DNA from: Natrialbaceae archaeon AArc-T1-2
GTDB taxonomy: Archaea > Halobacteriota > Halobacteria > Halobacteriales > Natrialbaceae
DNA length: 64,000 nucleotides
Direction of reading: 5' to 3'
Assembly: GCF_030273315.1 (NCBI RefSeq)
Contig: NZ_CP127174.1
Location: forward strand, 1,426,001-1,490,000
The notes under the pieces were generated by a model that ran no database searches, was not told where the DNA came from, and was given only the letters and a program-made list of their open reading frames with translations. A program made the position numbers and the translations under genes. This document shows, in pieces, positions 15,892 to 24,687 of the stretch. Positions within the stretch are counted from its first letter, which is position 1, and each line of letters opens with the position of its first letter.

Positions 15892-18500
15892 TCGAGCCGT
15901 CGTTGCCACTCCTGTACCTTCGCCATCAGCTCGACCGGCGACGTCTCGGCGACGTCGATCGACTCGAGATCCTCGAGGATCGTCTCCGTCTCGGGCTCGA
16001 GTTCCTCCCCCGATGCGGCGTCGCCGCCGTCGGTCGTCGCCCGCATCGTGCCACTCGAGAGATCGAAGACAGCCTGGACGGGCTCGCGGTCGCCGCTTCC
16101 TTTCGCCTCGATCGCTTTCTCCTCGCGCAGTCGATCCAGGACGTCTCGAGCCCGGTCGACGACGGGACCCGGAACGCCTGCGAGGTCGGCGACGTGAATG
16201 CCGTAGGAGCGATCTGTCGGGCCGTCCCGGATCGTTCGCAGGAAGGTGACGTCGCCGCCGCGTTCCTCGGCCGCCACGTGAACGTTCGCCACTCGCGGAA
16301 GCGTCTCGGCGAGCCCCGTCAGCTCGTGGTAGTGTGTCGCAAACAGCGTCTTCGCACCGACCTCGTTGTGCAGGTACTCGGTCGCCGCCCACGCGATCGA
16401 GATGCCGTCGTAGGTGGCCGTCCCGCGGCCGACCTCGTCTAAGATGACGAGCGACTCGTCGGTCGCCGTGTGGAGAATGTTCGAGAGTTCACTCATCTCG
16501 ACCATGAACGTCGATCGTCCCTGGGCGAGTTCGTCGAGCGCGCCCACGCGAGTAAAGATGCCGTCGACGAGCCCGATCCGTGCCTCGCGGGCCGGGACGA
16601 AACTACCGACCTGGGCGAGCAAAACGATCAGCGCGACCTGGCGCATGTACGTCGACTTGCCGGACATGTTCGGCCCGGTGACGACGAGGAATCGCCGGTC
16701 GTCGGTCAGGCGGACGTCGTTGGGGACGAACTCGGTCGTCTGTTCGACGACCGGATGGCGTCCCTGATCGATCGCGACGGCGTCGCCGTCGTGGAGGTCG
16801 GGTCGTACCCAGCGGTTCTCGGCGGCGTGAGTCGCCAGGCTCGCGAGGATGTCGACGGTTGCGAGCGTCCGTCCGACGTCCTGTAAGAGCTCGGCGTGGA
16901 CGGCGACCTCCTCGCGCAACTCCTCGAAGAGTTCGTACTCGAGCTCGCTCCGTCTCTCCTCGAGCCGAAGCAACTCGCGTTCGTTCTGCTCGAGCTCGTC
17001 GGTCGTGAACCGTTTCGAGTTCTTCAGCGTCTTGATCTCCTCGTACTCGTCGGGCACGCCGTCGGCTGCTGACTTGCCGACCTGAATGTAGTAGCCGTCG
17101 GTCTTGTTGCGGTCGACGGTGACGTGGCTCAGTCCGTGCTGGCGCTTCTCGCGGTCGGCGAGGTTCTCGAACCACCCCGTGACCTCCTCGTGGCGGTCGA
17201 TCACCTCGTCGAGGTCGTCGTCGTAGCCTCGCTCGAGCAGGCCGCCCTGGGTGACCGTTGACGGCGGCTCCTCGGCGATCGCTTCGGCGAGTGCCTCCCG
17301 AAGCGTCGCGGCGGCCTCGCGATCCGGTCGGTCGACGATCGCCGATAGCGGCGAGTCGGCAAGCCCCGGTTCGGCGGTGATCACGTCGGCGAGCTCCGGC
17401 AACAACGAGAGCGTGTCCGCCACTGCGAGCAGGTCCCGCGCGTCCGCGCTGCCGTGGGTCGCCTTCGAGGCGAGTCGCTCGAGGTCGTAGGCCTCCCCCA
17501 GCGTCTCCCGGAGCTCGTCGCGGGCCAGCGCGGCCTCGGCGAGTGCGCCGACGCTTTCCTGGCGGCGCTCGAGGACGTCGATCGATCGCCGGGGACGACA
17601 GAGCCACTCCGAAAGCAGGCGGCCGCCGGCACTGGTGACGGTGTGATCGAGCGTCGCGAACAGCGAGCCCTCGCCCTCGCCTTGCATCGTCTCGGTGAGC
17701 TCTAAGTTTCGCTGAGTGGTGCCGTCGAGGGTGACGTGGTCGTCGCTACGGTGGGTTCCGATACGGGTCATCGAGGCGAGTACGCCGGTGCCGGTCTCCT
17801 CGACGTACGCGAGTACCGCGCCCGCGGCGGCGACCGCGGACCCGGGGGCGGCGAGCCGGTCGACGGTCTCGCGGCCGAACTGCTCGTAGACGGCGTGGCG
17901 CGCCCGTTTCGGCGCGAACGATTCCGTGTCCTGAAGCGTCAGCGCCGCTCCGAGACGATCCCGAACCCGACTCACGAACTCGTCGTCGTTTCTGACGTCG
18001 GGACCGGGCAGCACCTCGACGGGATCGAACCGGTACAGTTCCGTCAGCGCCTCCTCGAGGTCCTCGGCGTCGGCGACGAGGAAGCGTCCGGTCGTGACGT
18101 CGGCGAACGCGAGCCCGTAGCCGTCGTTCTCGACGACGGCCGCCATGTACTGGGCGTCGGCGTCGCTCGTCTCGATGAGGGTTCCGGGACTCACCACGCG
18201 GACGATTTCGCGGGCGTGTCCGGCGTCGGTCTCGTACTGGTCGGCGACGGCGACGCGGTAGCCGCGTTCGACAAGCGCCGTGAGATAGGGGGTGAGATCG
18301 TCGACGGGAACGCCGGCCATCGGGTACGACGAGCCGTGCGAGGACTTCTGGGACACCTTCAGGTCGAGTTCCTCGCTGACGAGTTCGGCGTCCTCGCCGA
18401 AGAACTCGTAGAAGTCACCACACTGCATCGCCAGCAACCCCGCGTCGGTCTCTTCTTTGAGCGAGAAAAATTCCCCGACGATACCCGTCGCCTCGGTCAT
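15888..18500 (-). CDS. mutS: DNA mismatch repair protein MutS
   Basis: 870 residues, full-length MutS1 type. The mismatch-reading F-x-E motif is present in QCGDFYEFFGED near residue 32. Connector, lever and clamp domains follow. The ATPase domain has Walker A VTGPNMSGKSTYMRQ, Walker B SLVILDEVGRGTATYDG and the following FATHYHELTGL. The C-terminal region is acidic. The ATG giving MTEATGIVGEFF was chosen because upstream in-frame sequence is not family-like. No mutL lies next to it, which differs from the mutS-mutL pairing seen at other loci, so this may be one of several paralogues. Confidence 0.95.
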   Translation of the reverse strand: MTEATGIVGEFFSLKEETDAGLLAMQCGDFYEFFGEDAELVSEELDLKVSQKSSHGSSYPMAGVPVDDLTPYLTALVERGYRVAVADQYETDAGHAREIVRVVSPGTLIETSDADAQYMAAVVENDGYGLAFADVTTGRFLVADAEDLEEALTELYRFDPVEVLPGPDVRNDDEFVSRVRDRLGAALTLQDTESFAPKRARHAVYEQFGRETVDRLAAPGSAVAAAGAVLAYVEETGTGVLASMTRIGTHRSDDHVTLDGTTQRNLELTETMQGEGEGSLFATLDHTVTSAGGRLLSEWLCRPRRSIDVLERRQESVGALAEAALARDELRETLGEAYDLERLASKATHGSADARDLLAVADTLSLLPELADVITAEPGLADSPLSAIVDRPDREAAATLREALAEAIAEEPPSTVTQGGLLERGYDDDLDEVIDRHEEVTGWFENLADREKRQHGLSHVTVDRNKTDGYYIQVGKSAADGVPDEYEEIKTLKNSKRFTTDELEQNERELLRLEERRSELEYELFEELREEVAVHAELLQDVGRTLATVDILASLATHAAENRWVRPDLHDGDAVAIDQGRHPVVEQTTEFVPNDVRLTDDRRFLVVTGPNMSGKSTYMRQVALIVLLAQVGSFVPAREARIGLVDGIFTRVGALDELAQGRSTFMVEMSELSNILHTATDESLVILDEVGRGTATYDGISIAWAATEYLHNEVGAKTLFATHYHELTGLAETLPRVANVHVAAEERGGDVTFLRTIRDGPTDRSYGIHVADLAGVPGPVVDRARDVLDRLREEKAIEAKGSGDREPVQAVFDLSSGTMRATTDGGDAASGEELEPETETILEDLESIDVAETSPVELMAKVQEWQRRLD

Positions 18501-18612
18501 ATGCGGTTCACTGTCTCTCCACCGCAAAAGTCCTGCGGGTTTCGGTGTGAAAATGATCCATCCGGTCGGTTTCGTCTCGCGTGGTCCGACACGGCGCCCG
18601 GCCGAGGCCCGA

Positions 18613-18936
18613 TCAGAACAACAGCCCACCCAGGGGAACCTCCCGATCGGGTTCGACGAGTACGGGGTGGCCGTCTTCGTCGGGCACGCAGACGGTCAAC
18701 GCCTCCGACTCGAAGCCGGCGATCCGGACGGTACCGAGCGTCGTCGCACAGAGAACCTGACGTCCCGGCAGGGTGTCCGGATCGTGGTTGTAGCCGAGCT
18801 GTGCGGCCGACCGAACCTCCTCGTCTCCGAGGTCGATCCACAGCTTGACCATCCGTGGCTTGTTCGTCTCCGGAAACGCCGTCGCCTCACGCACTTCGCC
18901 GACGCGGATCTCGTCGTCGAACGGATTCTCGACCAT
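18613..18936 (-). CDS. tRNA-binding (EMAP/CsaA-like) domain protein
   Basis: 107 residues consisting of a single OB-fold tRNA-binding domain: EIRVGEVREATAFPETNKPRMVKLWIDLGDEE, then LGYNHDPDTLPGRQVLCATTLGTVRIAGFESEALTV. This pattern matches CsaA and the MetRS C-terminal domain, with the usual VGxV, KLxxDxG and GxxSEAL-type positions (here GFESEAL). It is likely a homodimer that binds structured RNA. The ATG 18936 gives the conserved beginning MVENPFDDEIRVGEV. The partner is unknown. Confidence 0.8.
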   Translation of the reverse strand: MVENPFDDEIRVGEVREATAFPETNKPRMVKLWIDLGDEEVRSAAQLGYNHDPDTLPGRQVLCATTLGTVRIAGFESEALTVCVPDEDGHPVLVEPDREVPLGGLLF

Positions 18937-19023
18937 GGCCTCGTGTGGACCCGATCCGGTAAAAACGCTGTGGGGCCCCGCAACGTCGGCTCCGTCCACG
19001 AGAGCGAGAGCGAGCTGTCCGTC

Positions 19024-20343
19024 TCACTCGAGCCGGCTGGCCAACTCGAGCGCCCCGTCGACGAGCGTCCCCGCGTCGGTGGCAAGCAGCGTCGTCGTCG
19101 CCACCCGACCGACGTCGTCGCGGTCGACCACGGCGACGGGGGCGTTCTCGAGGCTGTCGGCAGCGCTGCTTCCGACGGGTGCGTCGTCGCCGGCCTCTAT
19201 CACGGCCCACTCGAGGGCCGAAAGCGTCTCCTCGAGGCTCTCGTCGAACCGGACGCTCGCGGCGAATCGAAGTGCGGGGTCCGTTTCCCGTGCAGCGAGC
19301 AAGACGTCGGCGACGCGACTCGAGGCACCGAACCTGACGCCGCCGGGGGCGGCGACGCCGGAGGGGGTCCGGGTGAGTTTCCCCTCGACGGCGGCCGTCT
19401 CGGCGGGCGTCTCCGCGTACGGCGTCGCGCCGACGACGTCGGTGCCGACCGCGGGGACGAGCGAGGTGAAGTCGTCGGCCGCGACGAACCGGTCGACGAT
19501 CGATCGTACCGCCTCGGCGGTCTCCGTCCGCGCTGCATCGTTGCGGAGGGAAACGGCGTGGTTGACCGCGCCCTGACCCCGGCCGACGTCGTAGTGGTAG
19601 CGGATCGCTCGCGCGAGGAGGTCCGTCGCGCCCTCGACGGCCGTCTCGAGGTCTTCGCCCCGGGCCAGGCCCGCGACGATCGCCGCCGCGAGCGTACAGC
19701 CCGAGCCGTGGGTCGCGTCGGTGTCGACCCGGGGGTGCTCGAGGGTCCGGGTGCCGTCGTCGGTCACGAGCACGTCCCGGACCGTCTCGCCGGGGACGTG
19801 GCCGCCTTTCACGAGCGCGGCCTCGGCACCGAGCTCACGGAGGGCCTCGCCGGCCTCGATCGCACTCGCCTCGTCCTCGACGGCGATATCCGTCAGCACC
19901 TCGACCTCGTCGGCGTTGGGCGTGACGACCGCCGCCTCGCCGATCAGCGCCTCGTAGGCGCGTTCGGCGTCTGGATCGAGCAGTCGGTCCCCCGAGGTCG
20001 CGACCATCACGGGATCGACCACGAGCGGGAACCCGAACTCGAGAGCGCGCTCGGCGACGGTCTCGACGATCTCGGTCGTCGCGAGCATCCCCGTCTTCGC
20101 CGCGGCGACGTCGAAGTCGTCGGTGACGGCCTCGAGCTGGGCCCTGACCTCCGCGGACGGGAGCACGTGTGAGGACTCGACGCCCCGGGTGTGCTGGGCC
20201 GTGACCGCGGTCACGACGCTCGTGCCGTAGACGCCGCCTGCCGTCATCGTCGCGAGGTCGGCCTGGATGCCGGCCCCGCCGCCGGAGTCGCTGCCCGCGA
20301 TCGTGAGTCCGACGGGTCGGTCGTCGGGTGCTGGTCGTCGCAT
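19024..20343 (-). CDS. thiD: ThiD-ThiN fusion: HMP/HMP-P kinase with thiamine-phosphate synthase domain
   Basis: 439 residues. The N-terminal 260 residues are ThiD (ribokinase-like): LTIAGSDSGGGAGIQADLAT at the substrate site, KTGML near residue 85 and DTDATHGSGCTLAAAIVAGL as the ATP/anion-hole motif. The C-terminal 175 residues contain VPAVGTDVVGATPYAETPAETAAVEGK and GVRFGASSRVADVLLAARE, the ThiN domain that replaces ThiE in archaea. The fusion therefore phosphorylates hydroxymethylpyrimidine twice and condenses it with the thiazole phosphate. The ATG 20343 begins the conserved MRRPAPDDRPVGLTIAGSD. No TPP riboswitch is apparent upstream. Confidence 0.92.
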   Translation of the reverse strand: MRRPAPDDRPVGLTIAGSDSGGGAGIQADLATMTAGGVYGTSVVTAVTAQHTRGVESSHVLPSAEVRAQLEAVTDDFDVAAAKTGMLATTEIVETVAERALEFGFPLVVDPVMVATSGDRLLDPDAERAYEALIGEAAVVTPNADEVEVLTDIAVEDEASAIEAGEALRELGAEAALVKGGHVPGETVRDVLVTDDGTRTLEHPRVDTDATHGSGCTLAAAIVAGLARGEDLETAVEGATDLLARAIRYHYDVGRGQGAVNHAVSLRNDAARTETAEAVRSIVDRFVAADDFTSLVPAVGTDVVGATPYAETPAETAAVEGKLTRTPSGVAAPGGVRFGASSRVADVLLAARETDPALRFAASVRFDESLEETLSALEWAVIEAGDDAPVGSSAADSLENAPVAVVDRDDVGRVATTTLLATDAGTLVDGALELASRLE

Positions 20344-20401
20344 ACCCGTTGCTATTCGTCTGTTATACAAATCGATGATGGTCGACGACGCCGATCGCCG
20401 A

Positions 20402-21409
20402 CTATTCGCCCGCCAGTTCGGCGTACGCCTCCCAGGAAGGGTCGACCTCGGGATGCTCGAGCACCTCGCCGTCGACGACGACGCCCTCGCCGTCCTCGAC
20501 GCGGCCGATCTCCGCTGCGACGGTGCCCCGATCGGCGAGCGCCGCGAGGACGTCCCCCACGCCGTCGGGGTCGACGGCGACGAGGAGCGAGCCACAGCTC
20601 GTGACGTGCCAGGGGTCGATCTCGAGGTGGTCGGTGACCGCCCGGACGCCGGCTTTGACCGGGACGGCCTCGCGGTCGATCTCGAACCGGACCCCCGCGC
20701 CGTTTGCCATCTCGTTCAACGCGCCTGCCAGCCCGCCCTCGGTCACGTCGTGCATCGCCGTCACGGGGCCGGCCGCGGCGGCCGTGATGGCGTCCCGGAC
20801 GGCGTAGACGTCCTCGAGTCGCTCGCGGGCGTCTCCGAGGACGTCTTCGGGCAGGTCCAGCTCGTCGTCGAACAGCGTCGCGAACAGGCCGACGGCCTCG
20901 GCGGCGGGGCCGGTCGTCAGCACGAGTCGGTCGCCCGGATGTGCCCCGTCGGGGCGGACGAGCCGGTCGGGATCGCCCACCCCAAGCGCCGTCGCGCCGC
21001 CGACCCAGGGGTAGGCCGCGTCCGAGTAGCGGGCCGTGTGGCCGGCGACGATCGCGACGCCCAGCTCCCGGCACTCGGCGGCCATCGTCTCCTGGATCGT
21101 CGCGAACGCCCCGTCGTCCATCTCCGGGGGCAGCGTGAAGCTGATCGCGAGGTGGGTCGGCGCGATACCGCTGACCGCGACGTCTGCGAGCACGAGGTCG
21201 AGCGCGAACCGCGCGGCGCGCTCGAGGCCGATTTCCGGCAGGATCGAGATCGGGTCGGTCGCGACGACGACGGCCTCGCCGCCGACCTCGAGGACGCCGA
21301 AGTCGATCCCGTGGGTGGGTTCCAGCAGGACGTCGTCGCGGTCGGCCCCCAGACTCGAGGCGACGTGGCTGTCGAAGGTCTCCCGATCGATCTTGCCGAG
21401 GTCGGTCAC
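20402..21409 (-). CDS. AIR-synthase-fold protein (HypE/PurM-like)
   Basis: 335 residues with the two-domain AIR synthase fold. N-terminal part: DPISILPEIGLERAARFALDLVLADVAVSGIAPTH, the dimerisation and nucleotide region; C-terminal part: MHDVTEGGLAGALNEMANGAGVRFEIDREAVP, the hallmark HDVTEGG motif shared with HypE. No other hydrogenase maturation gene is nearby and the C-terminal Cys of HypE is absent, so it is not HypE. It lies 3 bp downstream of the M29 aminopeptidase gene, forming an operon. The reaction is unknown. Confidence 0.82.
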   Translation of the reverse strand: MTDLGKIDRETFDSHVASSLGADRDDVLLEPTHGIDFGVLEVGGEAVVVATDPISILPEIGLERAARFALDLVLADVAVSGIAPTHLAISFTLPPEMDDGAFATIQETMAAECRELGVAIVAGHTARYSDAAYPWVGGATALGVGDPDRLVRPDGAHPGDRLVLTTGPAAEAVGLFATLFDDELDLPEDVLGDARERLEDVYAVRDAITAAAAGPVTAMHDVTEGGLAGALNEMANGAGVRFEIDREAVPVKAGVRAVTDHLEIDPWHVTSCGSLLVAVDPDGVGDVLAALADRGTVAAEIGRVEDGEGVVVDGEVLEHPEVDPSWEAYAELAGE

Positions 21410-21412
21410 GGG

Positions 21413-22495
21413 TCAGCCCTCGAACCTGAAGGTCCCGTCGCGCTGGACGACCTCGCCGTCGACCTCGATGAACGAGTCCTCGCTCATGTCGACGATCATG
21501 TCGACGTGGACCGCCGACTCGTTTTGCTCGTTGTCCTCGCCGACGGTGTCGTCGTAGGCCCGGCCGACCGCCATGTGGACGGTGTCGCCCATCTTCTCGT
21601 CGAACAGCATGTTGTACGTGAACTGGTCGATCGCACGGTTCATCCCGATGCCGAGTTCGCCCAGCCGGCGGGCACCCTCGTCGGTCTCGAGCACTTCCGT
21701 CAGCACGTCCTCGTTTTTCGCCGCCGAATGCTCGACGACCTCGCCGTCCTCGAACTCGAGGAAGACGTCCGTGATCTCCCTGCCCTGGTGGTACAGCGGC
21801 ATGTCGAACAGCACCTCGCCCTCGACGCTGTCGGGGACGGGCGCGGTGAAGACCTCGCCGCCGGGGAGGTTGTGCTCGCCGTGGTCGTTGCGCGTGGGGT
21901 TGCCATCGACGCTCATCGTGACGTCGGTGGTGTCGCCGCTGACGATCCGGACCTCGTCGGCGGGATCCAAGATCTCGACCATGTTCGCCTGGTGGTCCCG
22001 CTGGGCCTCCCAGTCCTTGTTGACCGCGTCCCAGACGAACTCCTCGTAGGCCTCGGTGGACATCTCCGCCAGCTGGGCGTTCGCCGGCGCGGGAAACTGC
22101 GTGAGACACCACCGCTTCGAGAGTCGTTCCTCGAGGATGGGGTGGTGGGCCTGCTGGTAGGCTGCGCTGATCTCGGGGTCGACGTCTGCGGTCTGGGTGA
22201 CGTTGTCGCTCGCCCGGATCGCGATGTAGACGTCCGTCGCCTCGATCAGGGCGAGTTCGTGCTCGGGCGTCTCGAACTCCCCGTCAGACGCCCGGAGGTA
22301 GGCTCGCTGCTGGCGCTTGCCCGTGCGCTGGGTCATCGTGATCGGATTCGCACCCCGTTCGCCGATCACCTCGTGCAGGGCAACGACCAGATCCTCGGCG
22401 ACGGGGTGGGCGTCGACGACGACGTCGTCTCCCTCCTCGAGGTCGACGGAGTGGTCGGCGATGATCTCGGCGTGTTCGCGAATGCGTGGATCCAT
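21413..22495 (-). CDS. M29-family aminopeptidase
   Basis: 360 residues. Family M29 (thermophilic metallo-aminopeptidase) features are the N-terminal EIIADHSVDLEEGDDVVVDAHPVAEDL, the C-terminal metal-centre segments NLPGGEVFTAPV and EHSAAKNE-DVLTEVLETDEGARRLGELGIGMN, and the closing AVHVDMIVDMSEDSFIEVDGE. It releases N-terminal amino acids using two metal ions and acts in the cytoplasm, having no signal peptide. It is the upstream gene of a two-gene operon with the AIR-synthase-like gene. It is divergent from threonine aldolase across about 95 bp. Confidence 0.9.
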   Translation of the reverse strand: MDPRIREHAEIIADHSVDLEEGDDVVVDAHPVAEDLVVALHEVIGERGANPITMTQRTGKRQQRAYLRASDGEFETPEHELALIEATDVYIAIRASDNVTQTADVDPEISAAYQQAHHPILEERLSKRWCLTQFPAPANAQLAEMSTEAYEEFVWDAVNKDWEAQRDHQANMVEILDPADEVRIVSGDTTDVTMSVDGNPTRNDHGEHNLPGGEVFTAPVPDSVEGEVLFDMPLYHQGREITDVFLEFEDGEVVEHSAAKNEDVLTEVLETDEGARRLGELGIGMNRAIDQFTYNMLFDEKMGDTVHMAVGRAYDDTVGEDNEQNESAVHVDMIVDMSEDSFIEVDGEVVQRDGTFRFEG

Positions 22496-22589
22496 GCGAG
22501 GGATGTACCGTCAGCGGCCGCATACCGCTTTCGGCTTGTTCGCTCTCGCGAGCGCCGCCTATTTCTTCGCTCGTACAGTATCAGGTGGC

Positions 22590-23609
22590 ATGATCGATCT
22601 GCGTTCGGATACGGTCACGACGCCCGACGAGGAGATGCGCGAGGCCGCCGCCACTGCCGAGGTCGGAGACGACGTCTACGGCGAGGATCCGACGGTAACC
22701 GACCTCGAGGCCCAGGCTGCTGACCGACTGGGCATGGAGGCAGCGCTGTTCGTCCCGACGGGAACGATGGGAAATCAGATCGCCGCTTCCGTCCACACCG
22801 ATCCCGGCCAGGAGGTGATCACCGATCGGGAGAGTCACGTCGTGAAGTACGAACTCGGCGGGCTGGCGACACACTCGGGTCTCCAGGTGCGAATGGTCGA
22901 CGCCGATCCCCGCGGCGTCCCCGCTCCCGAGACCGTCGACGGGGCGTACGTCGAAGAGGGACCACACCGTCCCGGCACCGGACTCCTGTGTCTCGAGAAC
23001 ACCCACAACGCCCGGGGCGGGCTCGCGATCGAGCCCGAAGCGATCGACGCGGCAGCCGAGACGGCCCACGAGCGGGACGTGCCGGTCCACGTAGACGGCG
23101 CGCGGCTGTTCAACGCCGCGGTCGCACTCGACGTTCCCGTCACCGAATTCACCGAGCCGGCCGACTCGGTGATGTGCTGTCTCTCGAAGGGCCTCGGCGC
23201 GCCCGTCGGCTCGATACTCGCCGGCAGCGAGGCGTTTATCGAGCGGGCCCGACGCACACGCAAACTGTTCGGCGGCGGGATGCGCCAGGTGGGCGTGATC
23301 GCCGGCCCCGGCCTGCGCGCACTCGAGAACGTCTCCGACCTCGCGACCGATCACGTCACCGCCCGCGTCCTCGCCGAGGGACTCGACGCCATCGACGGGC
23401 TCTCGGTGACGGAGCCGGAGACGAACATCGTCCTCGCCGACGTCTCCGGAACGGGACTGGAGACAGGGGTCGTCCTCGAACGCCTGCGCGCGCACGATGT
23501 AGCAGCCACCCGGTTCGGGGAGACGACGCTTCGATTCTGCACTCACCGCGACGTCGACCGCGAGGACGTCGAGACGGCCGTCGACCGCGTCGGTTCGGCA
23601 CTCGGTTGA
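22590..23609 (+). CDS. Threonine aldolase family PLP enzyme
   Basis: 339 residues. Aminotransferase fold type I enzyme that splits L-threonine or related beta-hydroxy amino acids to glycine and an aldehyde. Features: N-terminal MIDLRSDTVTTPDEEMREA, PTGTMGNQIA, LENTHNARGG, VHVDGARLFNAA for PLP ring contact and CLSKGLGAPVGS with the Schiff-base lysine. The C-terminal small domain is complete. A longer open frame upstream overlaps the divergent aminopeptidase gene and is rejected. Its TGA stop begins TGATACTATCG, and it converges on a small membrane-protein gene only 2 bp away. Confidence 0.9.
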   Translation: MIDLRSDTVTTPDEEMREAAATAEVGDDVYGEDPTVTDLEAQAADRLGMEAALFVPTGTMGNQIAASVHTDPGQEVITDRESHVVKYELGGLATHSGLQVRMVDADPRGVPAPETVDGAYVEEGPHRPGTGLLCLENTHNARGGLAIEPEAIDAAAETAHERDVPVHVDGARLFNAAVALDVPVTEFTEPADSVMCCLSKGLGAPVGSILAGSEAFIERARRTRKLFGGGMRQVGVIAGPGLRALENVSDLATDHVTARVLAEGLDAIDGLSVTEPETNIVLADVSGTGLETGVVLERLRAHDVAATRFGETTLRFCTHRDVDREDVETAVDRVGSALG

Positions 23610-23611
23610 TA

Positions 23612-23740
23612 CTATCGACCCATCCCTTCGCGGAACTCGAGGACGGTCCGGCGAAGCAACAGGTACGTAAAGAAGATCAGGGCGAGCAAGATCGCGACGA
23701 TCGCGATGATGACGGGATCGTCGGGGAGGAAGCCGAGCAT
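23612..23740 (-). CDS. 42-residue single-span membrane protein
   Basis: The ATG at 23740 opens a 42-residue frame: MLGFLPDDPVIIAIVAILL, then hydrophobic ALIFFTYLLL, a basic RR and an amphipathic tail LEFREGMGR. One clear transmembrane helix with a positively charged cytoplasmic flank is predicted. It is too small for most gene callers. Codon usage is GC-biased like its neighbours, and the hydrophobic-then-basic design argues it is real. It converges on threonine aldolase with a 2-bp gap. The function is unknown. Confidence 0.65.
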   Translation of the reverse strand: MLGFLPDDPVIIAIVAILLALIFFTYLLLRRTVLEFREGMGR

Positions 23741-24042
23741 AGCGGCCGTACACGGTCGTCGATCAAAACCGTTTCGACGACCGACGGGTTCTGCCGACGC
23801 CTCGACTCGAATCGACCAGACTCTCGGTACGGACGATCCGAGTGGGTAGCTAAAACCCGTATTTTAGCTTTCGGTGACTACTTTTCAATTCGATACGTAT
23901 TCGTGGATGCGCCGCGGACTTCGGCCCTCCACCGCTGACGCGGCCGCCACGACACCCTCTGACGCCCAATCCCCTCCTCGGTCCGAGCCATGCGCTGCCT
24001 TCCGTCTCAGACCGACGCCATCCACCTGCTGGCGCAATTCTC
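23741..24042. other. Intergenic stretch without a credible gene
   Basis: About 300 bp. The longer frames crossing it are extensions of shadows and lack sensible amino acid content. A perfect 8-bp inverted repeat AGCTAAAA/TTTTAGCT with a 6-nt loop lies at 23848-23869, in a locally AT-rich patch that may hold promoter elements for the small membrane gene. Nothing else is recognisable. Confidence 0.5.
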
Positions 24043-24555
24043 TCACGCCGATTCGTACTCGAACGATTCGAGCACCGTCCCGTCCGGCTCGCGGAGCCGT
24101 CCCTCGAGCGCGTCGTTTTCCGCCTCGAGGGTCGCGAACCCGGGTCGGTTGCCACGCGGTTGAGCGTGACTGCCGGGGTTGAGCACCACGACGTCGCCCG
24201 CGTCACGGACCGCGGGTCGGTGGGTGTGGCCGGTGACGACGACGTCGGCTCGGCGCGAGCGGCCGAACATCGCCAGCCCGGTCTCGCCGCCGTCGTGGCG
24301 GTGCCTGACGGCGATCCGGATCCCCTCGGCCGCGACGACGCGTTCGGTCGGCAGCCGATCACGAACCGCCGGCTCGTCGGCGTTGCCGTGGACCGCAAAC
24401 AGGGTCGGACACGTCGCCTGGAACGCCTCGAGGACGCGTTCGGTCGTGAAATCGCCGGCGTGGACGACGACGTCGGCCTCGCGAGCCGCCTCGAGTGCGG
24501 CCCCCTCGAGGCCGTGGTCGTCGGTGCCGTGGGTGTCCGAGAAGATCGCGATCAT
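24043..24555 (-). CDS. MJ0936/YfcE-type metallophosphoesterase
   Basis: 170 residues from the ATG giving MIAIFSDTHGTDDHGLEG. The full set of calcineurin-like metal motifs is visible: FSDTHG at residues 5-10, VHAGDFT near 32, VHGNAD near 56, GHTHRP near 106-111 and LNPGSHAQPR near 122. This matches the small archaeal MJ0936 phosphodiesterase group, whose natural substrate is uncertain. It is divergent from the XPD-type helicase with 132 bp between the starts. An upstream in-frame start would add a non-conserved 22 residues. Confidence 0.9.
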   Translation of the reverse strand: MIAIFSDTHGTDDHGLEGAALEAAREADVVVHAGDFTTERVLEAFQATCPTLFAVHGNADEPAVRDRLPTERVVAAEGIRIAVRHRHDGGETGLAMFGRSRRADVVVTGHTHRPAVRDAGDVVVLNPGSHAQPRGNRPGFATLEAENDALEGRLREPDGTVLESFEYESA

Positions 24556-24687
24556 GGCAGACGGTCGGGGCTCGCCGGTGACGACCCTTTCGTCTCGCGG
24601 TCGTGCCCCCCGCGGCCCCACAACCGAGACGAACGCTTTTATCGCCGGCCCGACCTATCACCTGTTGTGTCCGGGACTGGCGGCTAC

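Noticed and set aside
20344-20401. TPP riboswitch upstream or downstream of thiD-thiN
   Set aside because: No THI-box-like conserved motif could be found, and there is little non-coding space.
20267-22723. 818-codon open frame on the plus strand across two minus-strand genes
   Set aside because: Antisense to the AIR-synthase-like and M29 genes, both of which have clear domain motifs.
23848-23869. AGCTAAAA hairpin as a terminator
   Set aside because: The perfect 8-bp stem is AT-rich and not followed by a T-run; archaeal termination would not need it. Too short to assert a function.
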